From NCBI RefSeq assembly GCF_030317035.1, contig NZ_JASZYK010000012.1, positions 62,001 to 126,000 on the forward strand: a DNA stretch of 64,000 nucleotides, read 5' to 3'. The DNA comes from Variovorax sp. J22G73 (GTDB lineage: Bacteria > Pseudomonadota > Gammaproteobacteria > Burkholderiales > Burkholderiaceae_C). Below, piece by piece: positions 42,983-52,101 of the stretch (the stretch's first letter is position 1; every line of letters starts with the position of its first letter). The notes under the pieces are model-generated. The model saw only the letters and a program-made list of their open reading frames with translations, did no database searches and was not told the DNA's origin. A program made the position numbers and the translations under genes.

Positions 42983-44635
42983 TTGAATCTCTTCCATCTT
43001 TCCAGTATCTCCAGACTAGGCACAGCAACGGCCGTGCTGCTGGTTTTCTTCGCCCTGACAGCCTGCTCTATGAATGAACTGCCTCGCAACATGAACCTGA
43101 AGGCCTTCACCCCGCACAGGCCAGACTTCACCTGCACGTATGAAGCGACCAAGTTGCCGCAGATCACGAACGAATCGGAAACGCTGTTCCAGCAAGGCAT
43201 GGTGGCAACCAGCAATGAGCTCTGGCCCAACCAGCGCGACTACAAGGAGGCGGCGCAACTGTGGGAGAAGGCAGCAGCCTTGGGCCATTGGAAAGCGGCG
43301 ATAAACCTTGCCGGCCTTTACGAAAGTGGGCTGGGCGTACAGCGCGATACCGAGCGCGCCGTGCTGGTTGTCGAAGAGCTGATGAAGCAGAACGTACCTG
43401 CCGCGTTCGACAAGATGGGCACGTACCACCAGAGCGGCATCGGGGTCAAACCGGATATCAACCGGGCCTATGGTTTCTGGCAACTGGCTGCAGACATGGG
43501 CAGCCCTGCAGCGCAGACTTATCTCGGGGTCAAACTAGACGCTGCCTACAACGATACGAGGCTCGGCGTGTGGAGCAACCGTGCTGTGGGCCTCCAGATG
43601 ATGGAGTGCGCGTTTGCGCAAGGGTATGGAGAAGCTGCGTACAGGCTGGGGCAAACATTGGACGTTGTTGATCAACGCTATGTTCGCGCGCTTGTCGTGC
43701 TGCATGAAGGCGTGAAGTTTGGAAGCGGGGACGCTGCAAGCTATCTGTTCGCCTCTTTCGACGAAGTCGACCCGCTTACCGGCAATCTGATTGATCGCGC
43801 TCGTGCTGAGCGCTACAGCACTCTCGCGGCAGCTCTCGAACTCAATCCCGATCTTCGCTTCCCCAATCTCGACAAGGTCTTGCCTCTCCCGCCCGCCCCG
43901 CTGCCTTTTTGGGACGGCAAACGCGAAACCTTGATCAACGCGGCCAAGGCAGTGGTCGTCAAGCAGCCTGCGCCGGTCACGCCGGGAGCCGACCGCACCG
44001 GCCGCGCCCATATCCCGCAGGGCTATGTACTGACAGGCAACTTCACGCCGCCACTGGGCGAGAGCGTTCACGACAACGAGGGCAGGCCATGGGGTCTCAA
44101 AGCCAGGCAGCAAGCCCACTTTACCGGATACTGGCTCCCGCGGATCGATGTCGTCCGTGGCGACTGGCAGGTCGACTGGAACGCGGCACAGGTGCCTTGG
44201 CACTTCAAGCGCGGCGAGCCGCTGCCGACTCTTGCCGATCAAATCCCGCCCGGCTACGGTGATGTGTTCTGGTACTACAAGGGCGAACCGGTGCGGCAGG
44301 CAGTGCAAATCCATCCGGACGTTGCACAGGGAATTGCGCGTTATGTACCAACGCCGGAGTTCGCCACCAGCTGCAACGGAACCGCGCCCTGCCCAGAGAC
44401 CGGCATCTGGTCAGCACGCCTGAACAAGACGCATGAGAACTACAAAGTGTTCCGCGACCGCTGGCAGCAAGCGTATGTCGAGCGAGGTCAGCCCTTCCCC
44501 GTGCCAACCGCATTGCACCAAGTTGGCGGGATCACCGCAGGAGCGAGGGACGTCCGATGGCATTGGATTGGCGATGCCAACCAGCCGGATGCCTCGGGGC
44601 ACGTGCATGTGACTTTGACACCGCTAGCCAGTTAA
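42983..44635 (+). CDS. Sel1-repeat lipoprotein, probable Tli5-type immunity protein
   Basis: Product of 550 residues. The TTG at 42983, five bases after the effector stop, is taken as start because it yields a full lipoprotein signal with lipobox LTAC and Cys28; the first ATG in frame would lose it. Sel1-like repeats cover about 75-215 (KEAAQLWEKAAALGHWKAAINLAGLYESGLGV, then AYGFWQLAADMGSPAAQTYLGVKL). The C-terminal 230 residues (FTGYWLPRIDVVRGDWQVDWNAAQ, PPGYGDVFWYY) are like DUF6396-associated proteins, a family seen beside Tle5 effectors. It would neutralise the phospholipase in the periplasm. The immunity role is inferred from gene order and from known Sel1-type Tli5 proteins. Confidence 0.82.
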   Translation: MNLFHLSSISRLGTATAVLLVFFALTACSMNELPRNMNLKAFTPHRPDFTCTYEATKLPQITNESETLFQQGMVATSNELWPNQRDYKEAAQLWEKAAALGHWKAAINLAGLYESGLGVQRDTERAVLVVEELMKQNVPAAFDKMGTYHQSGIGVKPDINRAYGFWQLAADMGSPAAQTYLGVKLDAAYNDTRLGVWSNRAVGLQMMECAFAQGYGEAAYRLGQTLDVVDQRYVRALVVLHEGVKFGSGDAASYLFASFDEVDPLTGNLIDRARAERYSTLAAALELNPDLRFPNLDKVLPLPPAPLPFWDGKRETLINAAKAVVVKQPAPVTPGADRTGRAHIPQGYVLTGNFTPPLGESVHDNEGRPWGLKARQQAHFTGYWLPRIDVVRGDWQVDWNAAQVPWHFKRGEPLPTLADQIPPGYGDVFWYYKGEPVRQAVQIHPDVAQGIARYVPTPEFATSCNGTAPCPETGIWSARLNKTHENYKVFRDRWQQAYVERGQPFPVPTALHQVGGITAGARDVRWHWIGDANQPDASGHVHVTLTPLAS

Positions 44636-44677
44636 CGCAGTCGCTTCTCGCTCCCGCATCACTCGCCTTCGCCACAC

Positions 44678-46894
44678 TCAAGCCGGCACTGCGTCCACGT
44701 TCGCCCGGTCCCAATGCCGGTGCTTCGCGATCGCCGCGATGAAGTCGCTCGCCACCTGCGCGGCCGCCGATGCATCGCCCATGTTGGTGACCGGCGTTGC
44801 CGCCACCACCACGCCGGCGGGCGCGTCGGCCTGTTGCGTGTCGGCCGCGATGCCCAGCGTCGACAGCAGCTGCACGCCCTCGCCCACCGTGCAGATGGCC
44901 TTGCAGTGCTTGTAGGCCTCCAGCACGAAGTGCACCGCGTCGCCGATGCCGGCCATGGCGGCCGCGGCTTCGCTGCCCGCGGGCACCAGCACGGCGTCGA
45001 ACATCACCGACGGCGTGTTGGCGAAGGTCATGTCCACGTCGATCTGGCGCTTCGATGCGCTGGCCACGGTGCCCAGGCGCGGGCCCACCACCTTGCACTG
45101 CGCGCCGGCCTGTTCGAGCGCGTCGCGAATGGGCTTGAGCGAAGCCGAATCGACACCGTCGGCCACCAGGATGGCGATCTTGCGCGTGCGGATGGAGCCG
45201 TCGCCGGTGTCGGCCATGCTGAGCGCGGGCGACTCGTCGATGGGCAGCGACATGCGGTGGTCGCGGAACCCCGCGCGCCCTGCGGCGGCCTTGGCATCGG
45301 GCTCGCCGATGCCCAGCGGCTCGGCCACGCGGCGTGCGAGCTTCTCGTCCACGTGCGCCAGGTTGTCGACCATGCGCTGGCGAATGGCCGGCACCTCGAG
45401 TTTCGACAGCTCGAAGCGGAAGGCCGCGATGATGTGTTCCTTCTCGGGCGCGCTCTGGCTGTTGAAGAACAGCCGCGCCTGCGTGAAGTGGTCGTCGAAC
45501 GAGGGGCTGCGCCGGCGCACCTTGGGCGGGTCGATTTCCTCGGGGAACGACTGGAAGCCGTTGCTGCCGCCGTCCACGCGGAATTCGGTGCCGCTGCCCA
45601 GCGTGTTGGGCTCGTAGGCCACCTGGCCGCGCGCGATGGTCTGGCGGTGCATGCCGTCGCGCTGCATGTTGTGGAACGGGCACACGGCCTTGTTGATGGG
45701 CAGCTCGTGGAAGTTGGCGCCGCCCAGGCGCGAGATCTGCGTGTCGGTGTACGAGAACAGCCGGCCCTGCAGCAGCGGGTCGTTGCTGAAGTCGATGCCC
45801 GGCACCACGTGGCCCGGGTGGAAGGCCACCTGCTCGGTCTCGGCGAAGAAGTTGTCGGGGTTGCGGTTGAGCACCAGCCGGCCGATCTTCTGCACGGGCA
45901 CCAGCTCTTCGGGAATGAGCTTGGTGGGGTCGAGCAGGTCGAAGCCCAGCGAATGTTCCTTGTCGGCCGGAATCATCTGCACGCCGAGCTCCCATTCGGG
46001 GAAGTCGCCGTTCTCGATGGCCTCCCACAGGTCGCGGCGGTGGAAGTCGGCGTCCTTGCCGGCGATCTTCTGTGCCTCGTCCCACACCAGGCCGTGGATG
46101 CCGAGCTTGGGCTTCCAGTGGAACTTCACGAAGTGGCTCTCGCCACGGGCGTTGATGAAGCGGAAGGTGTGCACCCCAAAGCCTTCCATCATGCGAAGGC
46201 TGCGCGGAATGGCGCGGTCGCTCATGGCCCACATCAGCATGTGGGTGCTCTCGGGCATGAGCGAGGCAAAGTCCCAGAAGGTGTCGTGCGCGCTCGCGGC
46301 CTGCGGCATCTCGTGGTGCGGCTCGGGCTTGACGGCGTGGATGAGGTCGGGGAACTTCATCGCGTCCTGGATGAAGAACACCGGAATGTTGTTGCCCACG
46401 AGGTCGTAGTTGCCTTCGCGGGTATAGAACTTGACGGCGAAGCCGCGCACGTCGCGCACGGTGTCGGCCGAGCCGCGCGAGCCGGCCACGGTCGAGAAGC
46501 GCACGAAAACGGGCGTCTTGGCGTCCGGGTCCTGCAGGAAGTCGGCGCAGGTGAACTGCGACATCGACTTGTAGACCTGGAAGTAGCCGTGTGCCGCAGA
46601 ACCGCGCGCATGCACGGCACGCTCGGGAATGCGCTCGTGGTCGAAGTGCGTGATCTTCTCGCGCAGGATGAAGTCTTCGAGCAGCGTGGGGCCGCGCACG
46701 CCGGCCTTCAGCGAGTTGTGGTTGTCCGGTATCTGCAGGCCCTGGTTGGTGGTCAGGGTCGACGGATGCTCGACGGTGAAGCCTTCGAGCTGCTGCTGCT
46801 TGGCGTTGGCGCCATCGCTGGCCTTCGAGGCGCTGGTGCGGCGGCCGGCGGCGGCCTTGTTCTGTGGCGTCATCGTGGACCTGGAGTCTTTCAT
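44678..46894 (-). CDS. katE: Large-subunit monofunctional catalase (KatE, HPII type)
   Basis: Product of 738 residues from ATG 46894 (MKDSRSTM); ATG 46873 (MTPQNK) is a possible alternative. Clade 2 catalase core: active-site His in ERIPERAVHARGSAAHG, Asn in DLVGNNIPVFF, haem-ligand region RLFSYTDTQ with the proximal Tyr. After about residue 600 comes the extra flavodoxin/DJ-1-like C-terminal domain (RKIAILVADGVDSASLKPIRDALEQAGA, VLVPAGSEAAAAM) typical of HPII. It breaks down hydrogen peroxide, usually in stationary phase. The small membrane-protein gene 11 bases upstream is likely co-transcribed. It converges on the Tli5-like gene with a 42-base gap and no evident terminator. Confidence 0.96.
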   Translation of the reverse strand: MKDSRSTMTPQNKAAAGRRTSASKASDGANAKQQQLEGFTVEHPSTLTTNQGLQIPDNHNSLKAGVRGPTLLEDFILREKITHFDHERIPERAVHARGSAAHGYFQVYKSMSQFTCADFLQDPDAKTPVFVRFSTVAGSRGSADTVRDVRGFAVKFYTREGNYDLVGNNIPVFFIQDAMKFPDLIHAVKPEPHHEMPQAASAHDTFWDFASLMPESTHMLMWAMSDRAIPRSLRMMEGFGVHTFRFINARGESHFVKFHWKPKLGIHGLVWDEAQKIAGKDADFHRRDLWEAIENGDFPEWELGVQMIPADKEHSLGFDLLDPTKLIPEELVPVQKIGRLVLNRNPDNFFAETEQVAFHPGHVVPGIDFSNDPLLQGRLFSYTDTQISRLGGANFHELPINKAVCPFHNMQRDGMHRQTIARGQVAYEPNTLGSGTEFRVDGGSNGFQSFPEEIDPPKVRRRSPSFDDHFTQARLFFNSQSAPEKEHIIAAFRFELSKLEVPAIRQRMVDNLAHVDEKLARRVAEPLGIGEPDAKAAAGRAGFRDHRMSLPIDESPALSMADTGDGSIRTRKIAILVADGVDSASLKPIRDALEQAGAQCKVVGPRLGTVASASKRQIDVDMTFANTPSVMFDAVLVPAGSEAAAAMAGIGDAVHFVLEAYKHCKAICTVGEGVQLLSTLGIAADTQQADAPAGVVVAATPVTNMGDASAAAQVASDFIAAIAKHRHWDRANVDAVPA

Positions 46895-46905
46895 GGGGAG
46901 GGCGC

Positions 46906-47055
46906 TCAGCCCATTTCGTTGTTGTCGAGGAACATGTCGAGCACGTTGACCACGGCGATCAGGCAGATGCAGCCCGCCACGGCGGCGACGGCCCACACGA
47001 GGATTTCGTCGCCCCAGGTGGTGGTGAGCGTGTCGAAAAGCGAAGAAAACTCCAT
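46906..47055 (-). CDS. Small single-pass membrane protein upstream of katE
   Basis: Product of 49 residues from ATG 47055, with a strong GGAGG site seven bases upstream. Sequence MEFSSLFDTLTTTWGDEI, then a hydrophobic helix VWAVAAVAGCICLIAVVNVL, then an acidic tail DMFLDNNEMG. No known family is recognised. Its stop lies 11 bases before the catalase start, which implies co-expression. The longer frame starting at 47271 lacks a ribosome site and runs through non-coding repeat, so it was rejected. Confidence 0.65.
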   Translation of the reverse strand: MEFSSLFDTLTTTWGDEILVWAVAAVAGCICLIAVVNVLDMFLDNNEMG

Positions 47056-47444
47056 GATTCCCTCCAAGGAAGCAGACAGATCGGGGCCGGGACCGGCGGC
47101 AGTTAACGGGTTCGGTGCTTCGCCCGCGGGGTCCGCAGATGCCATCCACGGATGCAGTGCGGGTGTGGGCTGCAAGCGAATTGCAAGGTTATGTTTCGCC
47201 CTGCCCCGGAGCCGTAGTGGCGCCCCTCCCCCCTTTGTGGGAGAAGGCGGGCGCACGCAGTAGGAGCGCACCGACAGCGCCGGAGCGGCAACCTACGCGG
47301 GGTCGGGCTTCATGGCCGTGGGGCGTGCGCGCCTTCGTCGCATAGCATGGGCGTGGACACTGCAGGCGGCATCAATCGTGCTTGTCGTTCCATGCTTCGC
47401 GCACCGGCCGCACCGCCCGGATCACCCAGGGAAGAAAGACACCC
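47056..47444. other. Gene-free divergent region between the katE operon and the transglutaminase gene
   Basis: 389 bases that should hold both divergent promoters. At about 47218-47260 there is a C-rich/G-rich palindromic unit (CCTCCCCCCTTTGTGGGAGAAGGCGGG), shown here as CCTCCCCC...GGGAGAAGG, similar in style to the repeat at 48274. Short frames across it have no supporting signals. I could not assign a -35/-10 pair with confidence. Confidence 0.5.
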
Positions 47445-48260
47445 ATGCAGATCAGGATCGGTTTCGACATCGAACTCGGCGTGACCGCCCCCACCGCATT
47501 GATCTACATGCTGCAGGTGCACCCGTCGCGCGCGGCGGACCTGCAAGGCGGGGAGAACATCACCATCAGCCCGCCGCTGGTCACCGACCACTACCGCGAC
47601 AGCTTCGACAACCACTGCGCGCGCGTGCACATTCCGTACGGCACGAGCAGCGTGCGGCTGCGCAACCACGCCGTGGTGTACGACACCGGCTGGCCCGACC
47701 CGGTGGACTACGGCGCCATCGAGCACGGGGCGGCCGACCTTCCCGTGTCCACGCTGCCCTTCGTGCTGCCCAGCCGCTACTGCGAGGTCGACAGCGAGCT
47801 GCTGCAGTTCGCCTGGGCCAACTTCCTGAACGTGACGCCGGGCTGGTCGCGGGTGCAGGCCATCTGCGACTTCGTGCACCGGCACCTGCGCTTCGACTAC
47901 CAGAACGCACGCGCCACGCGCACCGCATTGGAGGGTTTTCGCGAGGGAACGGGCGTGTGCCGCGACTTCGCGCACCTGGCGATCACGCTGTGCCGCTGCA
48001 TGAACATTCCGGCGCGCTACGTGACGGGCTACCTGGGCGACATCGGCATTCCGCCGGTGCGCTACCCGATGGACTTCAGCGCGTGGTTCGAGGTGTACCT
48101 GGGCAACCGCTGGCACACCTTCGACGCGCGCCACAACACGCCGCGCATCGGCCGCATCGTGATCGCGCGCGGACGGGACGCGGCGGACGTGCCGATCACG
48201 ATGATGTTCGGGGCGAACACGCTGCAGCGGTTCGATGTGACGACGGAAGAAGTGCTGTAG
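47445..48260 (+). CDS. Transglutaminase-like cysteine protease-fold protein
   Basis: Product of 271 residues from ATG 47445 (MQIRIGFDIE). An N-terminal beta domain is followed by a transglutaminase core: GTGVCRDFAHLAITLCRCMNIPARYVTGYLG with the catalytic Cys near 165, and the His/Asp region AWFEVYLGNRWHTFDARHN near 210-228. Family members (COG1305) are cytoplasmic proteins of poorly known substrate, often near circularly permuted ATP-grasp and alpha-E genes; those are absent here. It stands alone and converges on ligD. Confidence 0.88.
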   Translation: MQIRIGFDIELGVTAPTALIYMLQVHPSRAADLQGGENITISPPLVTDHYRDSFDNHCARVHIPYGTSSVRLRNHAVVYDTGWPDPVDYGAIEHGAADLPVSTLPFVLPSRYCEVDSELLQFAWANFLNVTPGWSRVQAICDFVHRHLRFDYQNARATRTALEGFREGTGVCRDFAHLAITLCRCMNIPARYVTGYLGDIGIPPVRYPMDFSAWFEVYLGNRWHTFDARHNTPRIGRIVIARGRDAADVPITMMFGANTLQRFDVTTEEVL

Positions 48261-48273
48261 CAGCGGTATTGCT

Positions 48274-48390
48274 CCTTCCCCCGTTGGGGGAAGGCGGGGA
48301 TGGGGGCAGGCCTTCTATGAGGCGCTGCGTGATCCTGGAGGCCGTCGTGCCCCCACCCCGACCCTCGCCCAAAGGGGGAGGGAGAAAGGC
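48274..48390. repeat. Intergenic palindromic repeat pair between convergent genes
   Basis: A perfect hairpin CCTTCCCCC-GTT-GGGGGAAGG at 48274-48294 and a second imperfect one around CCCTCGCCC-AAA-GGGGGAGGG at about 48362-48382 lie between the transglutaminase and ligD stops. They look like dispersed intergenic repeats of the genome and could also serve as bidirectional transcript ends. Confidence 0.6.
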
Positions 48391-48398
48391 ACAAGTCG

Positions 48399-51020
48399 CT
48401 ACTTGTAGCCCAGCAGCTTCATCGCCGCGGCCAGCCCCTTGCGGCTGCCCTCCATCGCATCCCACGGCGTGTTTCCTATGTCGAACCGCTCCGCCGCGTT
48501 CGCCACCGTCCACTGCGACGCGCTCGTCAGCTCCGGCAACTCCTCCCACGCCACCGGCACCGACACCCCCAGCCCCGGCCGCGACCGCGCCGACCACGCG
48601 GCCACCGTCGTCGCGCCGAACCCGTTGCGCAGGTAGTCCACGAACACCTTGCCCACCCGGTTGCGCGGGCCGCTCTTGGCGACGAAGCGTTGCGGAATGG
48701 TCTGCGCAAGATGCACCACCACCGCCTGCGAAAAGCCCTTGACGGTGTCCCAGTCGTATTGCCTGCGCACCGGCACCACCACGTGCAGGCCCTTGCCGCC
48801 GCTGGTCTTCAGGAACGACGGCAGGCCCATCTCGTCGAGCAGCGTGCGCACCAGCATCGCGGCCTCCTGGATCTGCGGCCACGCCACACCCTCGCCCGGG
48901 TCCAGGTCGAAGGTCATGCGGTCGGGCTTGCCGATGGCGCGCGAGGTGGCGTTCCAGGTGTGCAGTTCGATGACGTTCATCTGCGCCGCGCCGATCAGCC
49001 CCGTCTTCGTGTCGATCTGCAGCAGCGGCTCGTGGCCCGGGTCGAGCGCGGGGTCGAGCAGCTTCACGCCGGGAATCTCGCGGTTCTGGATGTGCTTCTG
49101 GAAGAACAGCTCGCCGCCCACGCCCTCGGGCGCGCGCACAAGCGACACCGGCCGCCCGCGCAGGTGCGGCAGCATGAGCATGGCCACGCGGTCGTAGTAG
49201 GCGGCGAGCTCGCCCTTGGTGGTGCCGCTTTGCTTGTCGATCACGCGCTCGGCGTGGCTGATCTTGAGTGCCATGGGTGGGGTCGCTCCCTTGTCCTTGT
49301 CCCTGTGCTCGCCCTTGCGCTTTGGCGCAGCGTCGGCGCCTTCGGCCGGCTGCGCCCGTTCGCGGCGGATGTCGCGCGCGGGCTTGTCGGCGCGCAGGCC
49401 CTGGAACACCGAATGGCGCACGCGGTCTTCGCGCGTCCATTCGCCGAACGAAACCTCCGCCACCAGCGTGGGCTTGACCCACTGCGCCTTCACGCCTGCC
49501 GGCCGGGGCGCGAACGGGCAGTCGTCGGTGGCCAGCTTGTCGAGGCGGGCCTTGATGTCGGCCAGCCGGTTCGCGTCGAAGCCGGTGCCCACGTTGCCGC
49601 AATAACGAAGCTTGCGCAGATTGCCCGCGCCTTCTTCGTACACGCCCAGCAACAAGGCGCCGAACCCCGCGCGCGAGCCCTTGGGCGCGGTATAGCCGCC
49701 GATCACGAACTCCTGGCGCTGCTGGTTCTTCAGCTTGATCCAGTCGGGCGAGCGGCGCGACACATAGGCCGAGCCCTTGCGCTTGCCGACGATGCCCTCG
49801 AAGCCGATGCGCGCGGACGACAACAGCAGGTCGCGCGGCGAAGCCTCGAAGGCTTCGCTCAGGCGCAGCGGCGCGGGCGGCTTCCTGCCGAGCAGCTTCG
49901 CCAGCCGCGCGCGGCGCTCCTCGACGGGCAGCGCACGCAGGTCTTCACCGTCGAGAAAGGGCGCGTCGAACAGCCAGTAGGCGATGCGCGACGTGGCGCC
50001 GCTGTCGAAGGCGTTCTGCAGCGCCTGGAAATCGGGTGCGCCGTTGTCGCCGTCGACCGTGATCTCGCCGTCGAGCCAGGCCGCGTCGGTGCGCAGCTTG
50101 GCCAGGGCCTTGGCCAGCGCGGGCAGCTTCGCGGTCCAGTCGTGGCCGTTGCGGGTGAAGCACTGCACCTGGCCCTTGTCGATGCGCGCGAGCAGGCGGT
50201 AGCCGTCGAACTTCAGCTCGTACAGCCATTCGTCGGGCGATGCAGGCGGCGCCGCCGCGAGGGTGGCGAGCTGGGGCTGGAGGGTGGCGGGCAACGCGAC
50301 CTTGCTTGCGACCTTCCTTGCTGCCTTGGTGGACGCCTTGGCGGGGGCTTTCGCAGGCGCGGCCTTGGCAGCGGCGGCCTTCTTCGCAGGCGCCTTGGCA
50401 CTCGCCACCTTCTTCGGCGGCTGGCCCACCTCGTCCACGCCCAGCCCGGTGATCACGCTCGCGGGTTGTTCGGCGAGCACGTCGTACTCGCCGAGCGCGC
50501 GCGCCTCGCCGTCGCGCTCCTTGATGAGCAGCCAGGGCTCGTGCGACTCGTCGCCCTTGCCATGCATGCGCACCAGCGTCCAGTGGCCGTGCAGCTTCTC
50601 GCCCCGCAGCTCGAACTTGAGCTTGCCGGCCGCCAGCGCCTTGCGCGCATCGCTGGCGTCGCCTTGCGGGAGCCAGTCGCCACGGTCCCAGACGATGACG
50701 CGGCCCGCGCCGTACTGCTTGGGCGGAATGGTGCCTTCGAAGTCCGCGTACGAAATCGGGTGGTCCTCCACATGCACGGCCATGCGCTTGACCGTCGGGT
50801 CGAGGCAGGGGCCCTTCGGCACGGCCCAGCTCTTCAGCGTGCCGTCGAGCTCCAGGCGAAAGTCGTAGTGCAGGTGGCTCGCGTGGTGCTTCTGGATGAC
50901 GAAGGACAGCGTGCCCTTCGTTGTCTTGCCGCCCGTCTTGGGTTCGGGCGTGCGCGTGAAGTCGCGCTTGTCGTGGTAACGCGCCAGCGCCTGGCGCGCG
51001 GTCGATGCGGTGGTGCCCAT
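48399..51020 (-). CDS. ligD: DNA ligase D (multidomain NHEJ ligase)
   Basis: Product of 873 residues. Order: phosphoesterase domain about 30-200 (FVIQKHHASHLHYDFRLELDGTLKSWAVPKG with the HxHxDxR-type site), a Lys/Ala/Pro-rich linker about 205-245, ATP-dependent ligase domain with adenylated Lys270 in KFDGYR, EGIVGKR and WIKLK, and the polymerase/primase domain from about 580 (DLDPGEG metal site, SGGKGLHVVVP). This phosphoesterase-ligase-polymerase order is the Pseudomonas type. LigD fills and seals double-strand breaks with Ku, whose gene lies 15 bases upstream on the same strand. The basic AK-rich linker resembles histone H1 tails. Confidence 0.97.
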   Translation of the reverse strand: MGTTASTARQALARYHDKRDFTRTPEPKTGGKTTKGTLSFVIQKHHASHLHYDFRLELDGTLKSWAVPKGPCLDPTVKRMAVHVEDHPISYADFEGTIPPKQYGAGRVIVWDRGDWLPQGDASDARKALAAGKLKFELRGEKLHGHWTLVRMHGKGDESHEPWLLIKERDGEARALGEYDVLAEQPASVITGLGVDEVGQPPKKVASAKAPAKKAAAAKAAPAKAPAKASTKAARKVASKVALPATLQPQLATLAAAPPASPDEWLYELKFDGYRLLARIDKGQVQCFTRNGHDWTAKLPALAKALAKLRTDAAWLDGEITVDGDNGAPDFQALQNAFDSGATSRIAYWLFDAPFLDGEDLRALPVEERRARLAKLLGRKPPAPLRLSEAFEASPRDLLLSSARIGFEGIVGKRKGSAYVSRRSPDWIKLKNQQRQEFVIGGYTAPKGSRAGFGALLLGVYEEGAGNLRKLRYCGNVGTGFDANRLADIKARLDKLATDDCPFAPRPAGVKAQWVKPTLVAEVSFGEWTREDRVRHSVFQGLRADKPARDIRRERAQPAEGADAAPKRKGEHRDKDKGATPPMALKISHAERVIDKQSGTTKGELAAYYDRVAMLMLPHLRGRPVSLVRAPEGVGGELFFQKHIQNREIPGVKLLDPALDPGHEPLLQIDTKTGLIGAAQMNVIELHTWNATSRAIGKPDRMTFDLDPGEGVAWPQIQEAAMLVRTLLDEMGLPSFLKTSGGKGLHVVVPVRRQYDWDTVKGFSQAVVVHLAQTIPQRFVAKSGPRNRVGKVFVDYLRNGFGATTVAAWSARSRPGLGVSVPVAWEELPELTSASQWTVANAAERFDIGNTPWDAMEGSRKGLAAAMKLLGYK

Positions 51021-51035
51021 GCCCGGGGTCCGGCG

Positions 51036-52028
51036 TCAGGCGGCGCGCCGGCTGCGGGCCGTGGGGGTGGCCTTGCGCGCGGGCTTGGCCGCGGGCTTCC
51101 GAGGCTTCGACGTGGCCTTGGGTGGAGGCTCATCGTCCTGGTCTTCCGCGTCTTCTTCAGCGTCGTCGGCCTTCGCCCTCGGCTTGCCGCCGCCCTTGCG
51201 CAGGCTGCGCTGCAGCAGCTCGGTCAGGTCGATGATCTTGGCGCCGCGGCCTTCGCCGGCGCTGCTTTCCTCGGGCTCGGGCTGGGTCACCGTCTCGGTC
51301 TGGCCGGCCTTCACCTTCTTGTCGACCAGCCGCAGGATCTCGTCCTTGAACTCGTCCTTGAATTCGTCGGGGTCCCAGTCGGTGCTCATGTCGTCGACCA
51401 GCTGGCTGGCCATCTTCAGCTCGCGCTCGCTCAGGCCGGCCTTCTTCACGTCTTCGGAGGGCAGCGGCAGGTCGGCCCAGGGCCGGATGTCCGCGCCCCA
51501 GCGCAGCAGGTTCAGCACCAGCCCCGGCCCGGTGGGCACCAGCACCGCCAGGTGCTGCTTGGTCTGGATGACGACGCGCGCCACGCCCACGCGGCCGCTG
51601 CGGTGCAGGGTTTCGCGCAGCAGCGCGTACACCTTGGCGCCGCGGTTGATCGGCGCCACGTAGTAGGGCCGCTCCAGGTACACGAAGGGAATGCCGTCGG
51701 CGGGCACGAAGGTTTCTATCTCGATGGTCTGCGTGCTCTTGGGGTAGGCCGCCGAAATCTCGTCGTCGCTGAGCACCACGTACTCGCCGTCTTCGTAGGC
51801 GATGCCCTTCACTATGTGCTCGCGCGCGATTTCCTTGCCGGTCTTCTTGTTGATGCGCTTGTAGCCCACCGGGTCCATGGTGCGCTTGTCGAGCCAGTCG
51901 AAGTCGATGCCGTGGTCGGAGGTGGCGGAGTAGAGCGCGACCGGAATGTGGACCAGACCGAAGCTGATCGCGCCCTTCCACAGGACGCGCGGCGTGGTGG
52001 CTTTCTTGGTGATCGGCGTGGTGGACAT
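51036..52028 (-). CDS. ku: Non-homologous end-joining protein Ku
   Basis: Product of 330 residues. The Ku core (RVLWKGAISFGLVHIPVALYSAT, FVPADGIPFVYLERPYYVAP, ERELKMASQLVDDMSTDWDPDEFKDEF) spans about 12-245. The C-terminal 70 residues begin with an acidic stretch (DDAEEDAEDQDDE) and end in a basic Lys/Pro/Ala-rich tail (KPAAKPARKATPTARSRRAA), an extended type of bacterial Ku tail thought to help DNA binding. Homodimeric Ku holds broken ends and recruits LigD, encoded 15 bases downstream. Confidence 0.97.
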   Translation of the reverse strand: MSTTPITKKATTPRVLWKGAISFGLVHIPVALYSATSDHGIDFDWLDKRTMDPVGYKRINKKTGKEIAREHIVKGIAYEDGEYVVLSDDEISAAYPKSTQTIEIETFVPADGIPFVYLERPYYVAPINRGAKVYALLRETLHRSGRVGVARVVIQTKQHLAVLVPTGPGLVLNLLRWGADIRPWADLPLPSEDVKKAGLSERELKMASQLVDDMSTDWDPDEFKDEFKDEILRLVDKKVKAGQTETVTQPEPEESSAGEGRGAKIIDLTELLQRSLRKGGGKPRAKADDAEEDAEDQDDEPPPKATSKPRKPAAKPARKATPTARSRRAA

Positions 52029-52101
52029 GGGCGCACTCCTTCAGGCTTCGAATGTGCGCCGCCCATGGCCGGGCGGTGTAGGAGCGCGGCGCCAGCCGTG
52101 G

